Shown here: positions 30,132 to 38,003 of the stretch, one piece after another | Layout: each line of letters begins with the position of its first letter | Numbering within the stretch: position 1 is the first letter of the stretch | Origin: Streptomyces sp. ISL-87 | GTDB lineage: Bacteria; Actinomycetota; Actinomycetes; Streptomycetales; Streptomycetaceae | Length of the DNA: 64,000 bases | Assembly: GCF_018614095.1 (NCBI RefSeq) | Contig: NZ_JAGGOY010000007.1 | Span: 62,001 to 126,000 of the forward strand | Direction of reading: 5' to 3' | Notes under the pieces: generated by a model | The model's input: the letters and a program-made list of their open reading frames with translations, nothing else | Told to the model about the DNA's origin: nothing | Database searches by the model: none | Program-made: the position numbers and the translations under genes

Positions 30132-30485
30132 ATGACCGACAGCACCGGGATCGACCCCGAGGACAGCAAGATCATCACGCTGGCGCGCAGCGCCCGGGCC
30201 CGCAACGGCGTGCCCGAGGGGGCGGCGGTCCGGGACGAGACCGGCCGCACCTATGTCGCCGGGACGGTGGCACTGGACTCCCTGAAGCTCAGCGCGCTGC
30301 AGACCGCGGTGGCGATGGCGGTGGCGAGCGGGGCGCGGTCCCTGGAGGCCGCGGCCGTGGTGAGCGCGGCCGATGCCCCGGCGGACGCCGACCGCGCGGC
30401 CGTCCGTGACCTCGGCGGCCCGGACACCCCGGTCCTCCTGGCCGCCCCGGACGGCACCCTCAAGTCCACCACCCCGGCGGGCTGA
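30132..30485 (+). CDS. Cytidine deaminase-like protein lacking the catalytic residues
   Basis: A 117-aa protein whose layout follows bacterial cytidine deaminase: helix KIITLARSARARNG, strand GAAVRDETGRTYVAGTVA, helix SALQTAVAMAVASGA and strand LEAAAVVSAADAP. However, the zinc motif (C/H)AE is replaced by the SALQTA region and no PCxxC follows, so it is unlikely to deaminate. It sits where actinobacterial phoH-ybeY clusters often have a cdd-like gene. ATG 30132 is chosen; ATG 30120 is an alternative. Confidence 0.75.
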   Translation: MTDSTGIDPEDSKIITLARSARARNGVPEGAAVRDETGRTYVAGTVALDSLKLSALQTAVAMAVASGARSLEAAAVVSAADAPADADRAAVRDLGGPDTPVLLAAPDGTLKSTTPAG

Positions 30486-30624
30486 CCTCCTCCGCTTCCG
30501 CGGGCCCTGCCGTCCGCTTCCGCGGCCCCCTGCCGTGCCGCCGCCATCTCCCCGCCCGGCGCCGGGAGATGCCGCCCCGCCCCGGGCCGGGGTGCGGCGG
30601 GCGCGGCTCGGTAGGGTCGGGGAC

Positions 30625-31227
30625 ATGGACGAGAGGCGCCTTCCCCGCGATCATCCCGGCGGTTCACCGGGCCAGGGCGCGCCGGACCCGGGGCTCCCGG
30701 GGCAGGACGACCCCGGCTGCGGGCGGGCCGCCAGGGCTGACGTCGGCGCCGTGTTCGCGTTCGCGTGTGCCGCGTGCGGGGCCGTGCTGACGGGGCCGTT
30801 GCGGCGGCTGTCCGCCGTCCCCGAGGCGCCGTACGGGGAGTACCTGGGGGCCGAGGGCGGGGCCGAGGGGCCGCTGCCGGCGACCGTGCCGTCGGGGTGC
30901 TACGCCATCGAACCCGAGCCGTACGGCGCGCCCTTGGTGGCCTGCGACACGCCGGGGCCCGCGCACCCGCGCTTCGGCGCCCACATCGACGCCGAGGGGC
31001 GGTACCTGGTCTCCCAGGGGCCGCGCGGCAACATCGTCATCAACCCCGACGACGCCCGCGGCCTGGAGCTGGAGCACGCGGCGTACGCCTGCTGCGGGGC
31101 GAGCCCGGACGGCGGGATGAACCAGCTCTGTGCCTGCGGGACGCTGGTCGCCACGCTCAGCTCCGACTGCTGGGCGCCGTACGAGCTGCACCTCTCACCC
31201 CGCCACGTGCGCGCCCTCACCGCCTGA
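30625..31227 (+). CDS. Cys-containing protein of unknown function
   Basis: A 200-aa protein with CAACGAVLTGPLRRL near residue 50, then GEYLG, SGCYAIEPEPYG, RGNIVINPDDARGLELE and YACCGASPDGGMNQLCACGTLVATLSSDCW. The spaced Cys pairs suggest zinc binding. I recognise no named family. ATG 30625 follows the weak GTCGGGGAC. Its last 33 bases overlap, tail to tail, the end of the broken MFS gene on the other strand. Confidence 0.78.
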   Translation: MDERRLPRDHPGGSPGQGAPDPGLPGQDDPGCGRAARADVGAVFAFACAACGAVLTGPLRRLSAVPEAPYGEYLGAEGGAEGPLPATVPSGCYAIEPEPYGAPLVACDTPGPAHPRFGAHIDAEGRYLVSQGPRGNIVINPDDARGLELEHAAYACCGASPDGGMNQLCACGTLVATLSSDCWAPYELHLSPRHVRALTA

Positions 31228-32349
31228 ATCCACGCCCTGGCGGCGGCGGATGACCATCGCCATCAGCGCGGCCACGGCGCAGAGCGCGCCCGACGCGTAC
31301 CAGACGAGGTCGTACGAGCCGAAGACGTCCCGCGCGATGCCCCCGAGGAAGGCCACCACCGCCGCGCCCACCTGATGCGAGGCCAGGACCCATCCGAAGA
31401 CGATCGCGCTGTCCTCCCCGTACTGCTCGCGGCACAGCGCGATGGTCGGCGGGACGGTCGCGACCCAGTCCAGGCCGTAGAAGACGATGAAGAAGACCAT
31501 CGGCGGGTGCACCGACGGCGCCAGCAGCATGGGGAGGAAGAGCAGGGAGACCCCGCGCAGGGCGTAGTAGACCGCGAGGAGGCGGCGCGCCTCGAAGCGG
31601 TCCGTGAACCAGCCGGAGGCCACCGTGCCGACCACGTCGAGCACGCCGATCGCCGCCAGGAGCCCGGCCGCCGCCGTCACCGGCATGCCGTGGTCATGGG
31701 CCGCCGGCACGAAGTGGGTCCTGACCAGGCCGTTCGTCGAGGCGCCGCAGATCGCGAAGGTGCCGGCGAGCAGCCAGAACGGGCCGGTCCGGGCCGCCTT
31801 GAACAGCACGGTGACGGCTCGGCGGGCCGCGCCGGGGGCGGGGGCGGGCTTCTCCGCGTAGGTGCCGCCGTACGGCGCGACCCCTACGTCCGCCGGGTGG
31901 TCGCGCAGCAGCAGCCATACGAAGGGGACCACGGCCAGGGCCGACAGCGAGACCGTCACGGCCGCCGGACGCCAGCCGTGGTGCTCCACCAGCCAGGAGA
32001 GCAGCGGCAGGAAGATCAGCTGGCCGGAGGCGCCGGCCGCGGTCAGGATGCCGGTGACCAGGCCCCGGCGGGCGGTGAACCAGCGGTTGGTGACCGTGGC
32101 CGCGAAGGCCAGTGCCATCGAACCGCTGCCGAGGCCCACCAGTACGCCCCAGAACAGGACCAGTTGCCAGGACGCGGTCATCCAGACCGTGGCGACCGAG
32201 CCGCCGGATATGACCAGCAGGGCCAGTGCCACGACCCGGCGGATGCCGAAGCGGTCCATCATCGCGGCCGCGAACGGCGCGGTGAGACCGTACAGCGCGA
32301 GGTTCACGGAGACGGCGAAGCCGATCGTGCCGCGCGACCAGTCGAACTC
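31195..32349 (-). pseudogene. MFS transporter, C-terminal part, disrupted by the integrated element
   Basis: About 385 residues of a 12-helix MFS transporter, from EFDWSRGTIGFAVSVNLALY through FGIRRVVALALLVISGG and the later helices to VIRRRQGVDSG. The first helix and start are missing: they lie 10.3 kb away at 42638-42860. The frame stays open past the junction to a codon at 32445, giving an altered N-terminus (element-encoded residues before HHEF), so a truncated protein could be made. The intact gene probably exported a small molecule and was controlled by the GlxA-type regulator next to its start. Confidence 0.85.
32343..32349. other. attL core (left junction)
   Basis: CGAACTC, with host MFS coding sequence to its left and element sequence (GTGGTGTAATTCTGGGG) to its right. 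The base after the core differs from attR (G versus C) and so does the base before it (T versus G), confining strand exchange to these seven bases. Confidence 0.85.
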
Positions 32350-32431
32350 GTGGTGTAATTCTGGGGCACTAAGGGGGGGTCCCCTCCAGGCATCATCGAG
32401 AGCGTGCACGAGCAAGGGGAGCGCAGGACAG

Positions 32432-33838
32432 GTGGACGTCACCATCTACGTACGACTCAGCTTGGACCGGAACGGCGACCAGCTGGGCGTTCAGCGTCAA
32501 GAGGACGAGTGTCGAGCATTCGCCGCAGCCCGTGGTTGGACCGTGCTTGAAGTCCTGTCCGACAACGACATCAGCGCCACGTCGGGCAAGGCTCGCCCTG
32601 GCTTCGAAGCCCTGCTGATGTCCAAGCCGAAAGCCATACTGGTCTGGCACACTGACCGACTCGTCCGCAAGACGGAAGACCTGCTGAGGGTGATCGCCCT
32701 CGGTGTGAACGTCCACGCTATCCATGCCGGACACCTCGATCTGAGCACCCCTGCCGGTCGGGCAACAGCCAAGACGATTACGGCGTGGGCGGAGTACGAG
32801 GGCGAACAGAAGGCGCTCCGACAGAAGGCATCGAACTTGCAGGCAGCGAAAGCAGGCAAGCCACACAAGGCAGGGCTTCGAACATTTGGGTACGCCGACG
32901 ACTACGTGACCGTGGTCGAAGCCGAGGCGGACGCGATCCGCAAAGGGGCGGAGATGATCCTTCAGGGCGAGACCCTGGCGGCCGTCGCCCGGTACTGGAT
33001 CGACCTTGGTCTACTCGCTCCGCGCTCCTCGTCCGGCAACGCAAAGGAGGCGGCAAAGGGGTGGGGCGTCGGCGGCGTCAAGAAGGTGTTGATCTCGCCC
33101 CGCTACATCGGACAAGCCACCTACCGTGGCGAAGTGGTCGGCAAGGGACAGTGGCCCGCCATCCTGAGTGAGGAGACCCATTACGGGCTGCTGGCAATCC
33201 TGAACAGTCCCACTCGCTTCACGGGTGGCGCTCGAACTGGAAGCGCCCCACAGACGCTCTTGGCGGGTTTGGCTACGTGCGAGCGCTGCGGCGAGACGGT
33301 ACGCGGCGGCATGTACCGGGGAACCCCGGTTTACCGGTGCGGCCAGAAGCACGTCCGTGTGCCCCGCGAAATCGCCGACAAGAGAGCCGGTAACGCCGTC
33401 CTCGCACGACTGGTGTTCCCCGACTTCCTGCCCTCGATCCTGGCCACGCAGAAGGAGCAGAGCGACGACTCAGCCCACCTTCACCAGGAAGCGCAGGCAC
33501 TGCGGGAACGACTCGACGGCTTGGCGCTGGTCTACGCCTCGGGATCCATCACCCTGTCGCAGATGACAGCCGGTACGGAAGCAATCCGGGCCAGGCTCGA
33601 AGAGGTCGAGTCGAAACTGTCCGGGGTGACTGGACTTCCGCTGCTCGACCCCGTCTCGGGCATCGCAGGCCTGATCGAAGGTTGGCCGCACACTCCGCTT
33701 CCCGTCCGTCGCGCATGGGTCAAGTTCATCACCACGATCACCATGCGCCCGAACGGCTTCAAGAAGGCGGCGAAGATGACTGTGGACGACTACATGACCG
33801 TGGAGTGGAACCACACCTCCGACGAACACAACGCGTAG
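32432..33838 (+). CDS. int: Large serine recombinase (integrase)
   Basis: A 468-aa site-specific recombinase, the likely enzyme that inserted the element. The N-terminal catalytic domain has IYVRLSLDRNGDQLGVQRQE with the nucleophile Ser10, and WHTDRLVRKTEDL. A recombinase domain (GLRTFGYADDY ... VKKVLISPRYIGQATYRGE) and a zinc ribbon (CERCGETVRGGMYRGTPVYRC region) follow, then a coiled-coil (LHQEAQALRERLDGLALVY). GTG 32432 gives the standard N-terminus. Integrases of this class usually sit next to attP, as here. Confidence 0.95.
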   Translation: MDVTIYVRLSLDRNGDQLGVQRQEDECRAFAAARGWTVLEVLSDNDISATSGKARPGFEALLMSKPKAILVWHTDRLVRKTEDLLRVIALGVNVHAIHAGHLDLSTPAGRATAKTITAWAEYEGEQKALRQKASNLQAAKAGKPHKAGLRTFGYADDYVTVVEAEADAIRKGAEMILQGETLAAVARYWIDLGLLAPRSSSGNAKEAAKGWGVGGVKKVLISPRYIGQATYRGEVVGKGQWPAILSEETHYGLLAILNSPTRFTGGARTGSAPQTLLAGLATCERCGETVRGGMYRGTPVYRCGQKHVRVPREIADKRAGNAVLARLVFPDFLPSILATQKEQSDDSAHLHQEAQALRERLDGLALVYASGSITLSQMTAGTEAIRARLEEVESKLSGVTGLPLLDPVSGIAGLIEGWPHTPLPVRRAWVKFITTITMRPNGFKKAAKMTVDDYMTVEWNHTSDEHNA

Positions 33839-33857
33839 CCTGCCCCGTTCGACTTCG

Positions 33858-33886
33858 GCCCCGCTCTCACCTTTCGAGGGCGGGGC
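33858..33886 (+). terminator. Terminator after the integrase
   Basis: GCCCCGC (33858-33864) pairs with GCGGGGC (33880-33886) over a 15-base loop containing CACCTTTCGA, 20 bases after the integrase stop. The remaining gap to 34130 shows no gene; CAGGCTTTAAGCCTG (33991-34005) is a small perfect palindrome. Confidence 0.75.
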
Positions 33887-34130
33887 TACGTTGTGTCCTC
33901 GCGGGCGTCCGAAGTCGGCCCGGCCACAGCAGTGCTGTAGCATTCCGGGCCAGGTCGCCGCCGTCTCTCCCGACTGCACGAGACCGAGTCCAGGCTTTAA
34001 GCCTGGGCGCCCTGTGAAGAGACCGTGCCATCCGTGGGCCGGCTCACCCCCGCGAAGAAAGGGAGGCACATGTCCCGCCGTCCGGCGGGGGTCACTGGCG
34101 CACCGCGCCACACAGGAAGGGGCTACCACA

Positions 34131-34505
34131 GTGGGCCGTACGCCGTTCCAGTTCGAAGGCGACTTCGCCGCCGTGTCTCAGGAGCACTACAAGGAGCGCG
34201 CGAGGAACCCGCGCTTCGACTACCGCCACCGCGTCGAGTACGCGGCCATGGGTTGGGCGAACCAGATAGGACACGCCGAGTTCCCGCCGGATGAGCTGAA
34301 CAAGATCCTCGCGGGCAAGGACGGAGCGGTACTGAGCAAGGACGCCGTGAACAATCACGTGCGCCGAGCCAAGGAGTGGGGCCTCGTCAAGACGGAGTCG
34401 AGTCGCCTCTGTCTCGTGCTGCCGGAGCACCACTTTCAGAAGGGCATCGGCGACATCACGTGCGACGTGCACGGCGTGCGCCCGGCCAAGCGCTTCAGGC
34501 CGTAG
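34131..34505 (+). CDS. Small winged-helix-like protein of the element
   Basis: A 124-aa protein, GTG start at 34131 after AGGAAGGGG. The sequence reads TPFQFEGDFAAVSQEHYKER, then YAAMGWANQIGHAEFPPDEL, then SKDAVNNHVRRAKEWGLVKT, which has the look of a recognition helix and wing, and ends with LPEHHFQKG and CDVHG. Similar small proteins occur on actinobacterial plasmids and phages. It could regulate the element or help excision; neither is shown. Confidence 0.75.
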   Translation: MGRTPFQFEGDFAAVSQEHYKERARNPRFDYRHRVEYAAMGWANQIGHAEFPPDELNKILAGKDGAVLSKDAVNNHVRRAKEWGLVKTESSRLCLVLPEHHFQKGIGDITCDVHGVRPAKRFRP

Positions 34506-35237
34506 CCGACACACGAGGCGTGCCGTTCAGTGGAGAAGCGACACAGGAAGTGTGTCGATCGAGGGCTCAGCGACATACGTCGCGTGTCGCTGCAACCGCG
34601 TGACCTGGGGTTATGTGCTGGCCCCCTCTTATTCTCTCTTGGTAAGCCTCGTGAGTACGTCGATGGCAAGACGTGCAGACGCAAGCCACAGGGCAGACGG
34701 CATTGCGGCCCCGGGCCGACATAGCGAAGCCGCCTACGTACTTACGTCAGCGGCGAAAAGGTAAGCAGTAAGCAGCAGTGGCGGCCTCCGGCCGCACAAC
34801 CTGAAGACACCTCGTACGAGGGGCCGCGAAGGGGCCAGCATCAGGAAGACCAGCAAGCTAGCCATGTGGGGCGCTGCGCGCTCCCAGCAGCGAAGCACAT
34901 CAAGGCAAGGCGCACGGGCAAGGGGCCGCTACGCGGCCACAGAGGGAAGCCCCGTATGGCAAGCCTCGAAAGGCTTCACTCTCATGCAGGTTCCCGGCGC
35001 TGGCCATGTGCGGCGCAGCATCTCTACCTGCTACTTCTCCGCCGCCGCCTCGCTTCGCCGCGGCCTTGGCGAGGTCTGTAACCGTGGCAGGATCTGAGCG
35101 GCTAAGACATGGCGGTCGGCGGTTAGGGCTCAGGGGGTCATACACCACCCCTTGGCGTCGCCGTCGCGCCTCGTGGCTGTCTGCTCCGCCGCCGTTCTGG
35201 CGGGCGTCAGACCTTGCCCCTCCCGCTGCGGTCGGCA
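34506..35237. other. Noncoding stretch of the element
   Basis: No supported gene in 730 bases on either strand. Base composition is more even than elsewhere, with many short palindromes (GGCCTCCGGCC, CCTCGAAAGG, GGGGCCGCTACGCGGCC). The first 90 bases hold the CGACACA repeats listed separately. The layout resembles a replication or control region, or the remains of deleted genes. Confidence 0.55.
34507..34592. repeat. CGACACA inverted repeats
   Basis: CGACACA-ggaag-TGTGTCG (34539-34557) and CAGCGACA-N9-TGTCGCTG (34568-34592) are two perfect inverted repeats built on the same motif; another CGACACA lies at 34507. The motif therefore occurs about five times in 86 bases in both orientations, just after the winged-helix gene. 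Candidate binding sites or iterons. Confidence 0.7.
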
Positions 35238-35951
35238 TCAGCGAGCGGAACCACCCGACTCGATTTCGCCAGGCTGACGGGATCCTTGCTCCGGCAGAAG
35301 GCGGTCAACCATCACATCAGGACTCGACTGCATGTCCAGTGCCTTCATCGCGGCAGCCGCATTGAGGCGATCGCGTGTTACCGGATCTTCAACCCGGTCG
35401 ATCAGCGTGGTGGCCGTCTCCAGCTTGTGATCAAGGTCGATCTTGACGTCCATGCGGTCGGCCTGCTCCGTGACATGGGCGCGAGCGCGGCGCGCGTGGA
35501 CTGCCAGCGCGCCACCGCCGACCGTGATCAGGGCGCCCGTCAAGCTCGTCACGATCGGTAGATAGCTGAGGTCCGGATTCCCCGCGTGCACCAGCGCCAG
35601 AACACCGCCAGCCAGGATGACGGCCGCGCCGCCAGACATGAACCAAACGCTCAACCGGAACGTCCACTCGGCTTGCTTGAGGGAGTGCTTCAAGAAGTCG
35701 AAGAAGAAGCGTTGACGCTGCTCGGCGAGGCTTTCTCGCTCCCGCCCCCAACTAACGCCCAGCGCTGCGTCCGACTGAACGTTTGCATGGTTATCGCCGA
35801 TGAACACGTTGCTATGGCCACTTACGTGGATGGCTCCACTGACCGCACCAAAGTGAACAGCCGGCCCTTCCGCTTGCCCGCTGGCAGGCTCCATCTTGCC
35901 CTGCTCCTTGTCGGGAGATCCGTCCTTACCAGCCGTCACGTCGTCCCCCAT
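35238..35951 (-). CDS. Two-TM protein, TRADD-N-associated membrane domain type
   Basis: A 237-aa protein. Residues 31-58 read VHFGAVSGAIHVSGHSNVFI, a beta-rich segment. A helix (ERESLAEQRQRFFFDFLKHS) leads to two membrane helices at about 98-122 and 129-153 (SLTGALITVGGGALAVHA), followed by VTEQADRMDVKIDLDHKLET and ATTLIDRVEDPVTRDRLN. This matches my memory of the TRADD-N-associated membrane domain found in predicted bacterial conflict systems. ATG 35951 lacks a good ribosome binding site. It stands alone on the minus strand. Family call moderate, role inferred. Confidence 0.65.
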   Translation of the reverse strand: MGDDVTAGKDGSPDKEQGKMEPASGQAEGPAVHFGAVSGAIHVSGHSNVFIGDNHANVQSDAALGVSWGRERESLAEQRQRFFFDFLKHSLKQAEWTFRLSVWFMSGGAAVILAGGVLALVHAGNPDLSYLPIVTSLTGALITVGGGALAVHARRARAHVTEQADRMDVKIDLDHKLETATTLIDRVEDPVTRDRLNAAAAMKALDMQSSPDVMVDRLLPEQGSRQPGEIESGGSAR

Positions 35952-36101
35952 TGGAAGCTACTGGCGCCAGGTCAACTCCCATCAGATTAGCGGTAGTCGA
36001 TCGCACAGCGCCCCCGTCGTGGTGACGCGCGAGCCATGGGGGAAGGTGAGGTCTAGCCGAGACCGCCCCTCGGGCGAGCACAGCGATCACCTGAAGTCGC
36101 C

Positions 36102-36234
36102 GTCTCGAAAACCTTCGTTATCGGGACGGCTTCGCCAGTCTCGGGGGATGTCCGCTTCGCTCCCCCTTGACCGTCCCGAAACCCGTCCCTAAGCATCTCC
36201 CTGAGCACTGGCTTTCGGGACACGTTTATGGGAC
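36102..36234. promoter_or_regulatory. res-like array of GTCCCGAAA half-sites upstream of the resolvase
   Basis: Three clusters of related half-sites: GTCTCGAAAA-N6-TTATCGGGAC (36102-36127), GTCCCGAAA-N3-GTCCCTAAG in direct orientation (36173-36193), and TTTCGGGAC-N3-TTTATGGGAC (36213-36234). The array ends ten bases before the resolvase start. Serine resolvases act at such multi-subsite regions next to their own gene, so this is probably both recombination site and operator. The rest of 35952-36101 holds nothing I recognise. Confidence 0.7.
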
Positions 36235-36243
36235 TGTCTCGTC

Positions 36244-37077
36244 ATGACCACGAACACCCCGGCCGCACAGGTCGAGCGTCACGCCTGCCCGAAGTGCGGT
36301 GCCCCCGCCGGTAGCCCCTGCCGCACGACCACGGGCAAGGTGGCGGCGAACTACCACACGGGCCGCTTCGCCCTGGTGCCCGCGCTCAAGGCGGAACTGA
36401 CCGTGAAGACTCCGGCCGACCGCAACCCCGGCAAGGCATGGACGGCAGGCACACCCGTTCCGCAGGTGCCCGACGCGATACCGGGCGCAGCAATCCGACT
36501 CGGCTACGCCCGTTGCTCAACCGTTGGACAGGAACTCCAGTCGCAGTTGGACATGCTGGCCCGCGCTGACTGCACCCGCGTGTTCTCGGAGAAGATCAGC
36601 ACCCGTGTGAAGGAGCGGCCGGAACTTGAGAAGGCGCTCACGCTGGCACGGGAGATCAAGGCAGCCGCACCGAATCAGCCCGTCATCCTGACCGTGGTGG
36701 AGATGAAGCGTCTTGCCCGCAGTGCGGCAGAGCTGATGACTCTGTCTTCCACCCTTCAGGCGGACGGCATCCAACTGGAACTCCTGTCCGGCCCCTTGCA
36801 GGGGGTCTACGACCCGAACGGGGCAGGCGCGATCGTGTTCGCCGTCCTGGCCGTGAGCGCGGAGGTGGAGCGGGAGGGCATCCGAGAGAAGACGTTGGAA
36901 GGGCTGGACGCTGCGGCCCGCAAGGGCAACGTCGGTGGACGTCCGTCCGTCGTGGACGACGACAAGCTAGCCGTAGCCCGTGCCCGACACGTCAAGGGAG
37001 AGAGCGTCACAGCCATCGCCAAGGCCCTGGGAATCGGCCGTGCCACTTTGTACCGCCACCTTGGGGAGAGCGCCTGA
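36244..37077 (+). CDS. Serine resolvase/invertase with N-terminal zinc finger
   Basis: A 277-aa protein. Residues 13-41 form a zinc finger (CPKCGAPAGSPCRTTTGK, with His38) of the type seen in actinobacterial mobile-element proteins. The resolvase domain starts at about 84 with RLGYARCSTVGQELQSQLDM, nucleophile Ser92, and contains VVEMKRLARSAAEL and SAEVEREGIREKTLEGL. A C-terminal helix-turn-helix (GESVTAIAKALGIGRATLYR) binds DNA. It probably acts on the adjacent res-like array. Confidence 0.93.
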   Translation: MTTNTPAAQVERHACPKCGAPAGSPCRTTTGKVAANYHTGRFALVPALKAELTVKTPADRNPGKAWTAGTPVPQVPDAIPGAAIRLGYARCSTVGQELQSQLDMLARADCTRVFSEKISTRVKERPELEKALTLAREIKAAAPNQPVILTVVEMKRLARSAAELMTLSSTLQADGIQLELLSGPLQGVYDPNGAGAIVFAVLAVSAEVEREGIREKTLEGLDAAARKGNVGGRPSVVDDDKLAVARARHVKGESVTAIAKALGIGRATLYRHLGESA

Positions 37078-37100
37078 GGCAGGCGCACACGGAGGCAGAG

Positions 37101-37127
37101 ACCCCGGCGTATCGCTGACGCCGGGGT
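37101..37127. terminator. Bidirectional terminator between resolvase and kinase-like gene
   Basis: ACCCCGGCGT (37101-37110) and ACGCCGGGGT (37118-37127) form a perfect 10-base stem with a 7-base loop, followed by TCT, between two converging genes. Confidence 0.85.
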
Positions 37128-37148
37128 TCTCGGCACACGATGAGACTG

Positions 37149-38003
37149 TCAGGCGCTGACCTCGGAGTGCAGCGGGACCGGTGGCCGAACGCCCGTGAGT
37201 GACTCCGCGCGAGCGAGAAGGCCCGGGGCCAGGTCCGGGTACCAGCCACGGGCTACGGCTTGCAGCATCTCCGCCAGGGCCGTGAGCTCTCCGACTCGGC
37301 CGGCTGGGGTGTCCAGGACCGCAGCGAACTCCAGCCGGATACGGTCGGCCACGTCGGGAACGAGCAGGCTGTTGGCGTGGAGAAGGCCCGCGTCGTAGCC
37401 GAAGGGCACCAGGCCCCACCGCTCCCAGTCCAGCAGAGTCAGGGGCATGGTCGTGAGGTTGCCCCAGTGCAGGTCACCGTGACCGGTCACCCGCTCCACC
37501 TTCGCAGGGGCCGGGATGCCGAGGAACTGGGGGAAGGCACGCTCGATCCACCCGTCCCGGACGGTTGTCTTCACACCTTCCGCCTGACTTATCAGGTCAA
37601 GGGCCTGACGTAGGCCAGTCCACCACTCATCGGGCAACGCCGGGTCGCGGTCGAGATCGGCCCGGTCCGGAGACACGACGGGTTGCCGGACGTAGTCGAG
37701 GACTTCAGCCTCGAAGGCCCACTTGCCGTCAGTCCAGTCGTGCACCTCGTACAGGCGCGGGCGCGGGACGCCGTCGGGCACGAGCAGAGAGGCCCCTACG
37801 ATGCCCTCCCCCCGCTTCCTGCCCGCGTTCCTCTTCGCAGACCGGCTCACCCGTAGCCACTGGTTTCCTGCCCGGCGTCCGAGGGTGACACCTTGGAAGC
37901 CCCACGCCAGCGGACCCCTGCACGTGAGGCCCAGAGCCTTGGCCGCCCGGTTGTGGGCGGCCTCCATCAGGGTCTGTACGTCGTCAGTCGGCGGCGAGTT
38001 CAT
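37149..38003 (-). CDS. Aminoglycoside-phosphotransferase-fold kinase-like protein
   Basis: A 284-aa protein with the APH catalytic core: VTGHGDLHWGNLTTMP (catalytic Asp177, metal-binding Asn182) and LLDWERWGLVPFGYDAGLL (metal-binding Asp192). The N-terminal lobe is short and has GFQGVTLGRR in place of a normal Gly loop. It is the last gene of the minus-strand operon and its start overlaps the reductase gene by 20 bases. It may phosphorylate the modified peptide or give self-protection; an antibiotic-resistance role is possible but not suggested by the context. Confidence 0.85.
   Translation of the reverse strand: MNSPPTDDVQTLMEAAHNRAAKALGLTCRGPLAWGFQGVTLGRRAGNQWLRVSRSAKRNAGRKRGEGIVGASLLVPDGVPRPRLYEVHDWTDGKWAFEAEVLDYVRQPVVSPDRADLDRDPALPDEWWTGLRQALDLISQAEGVKTTVRDGWIERAFPQFLGIPAPAKVERVTGHGDLHWGNLTTMPLTLLDWERWGLVPFGYDAGLLHANSLLVPDVADRIRLEFAAVLDTPAGRVGELTALAEMLQAVARGWYPDLAPGLLARAESLTGVRPPVPLHSEVSA

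Noticed and set aside
34552..34764. A 70-codon plus-strand frame in the noncoding part of the element.
   Set aside because: No ribosome binding site, no coding bias, and it overlaps the inverted repeats.
37149..38003. Kinase-like gene considered as an antibiotic-resistance gene.
   Set aside because: It has the APH core, but overlaps the reductase in a peptide operon and lacks close resemblance to known resistance enzymes by eye; kept as a possibility only.
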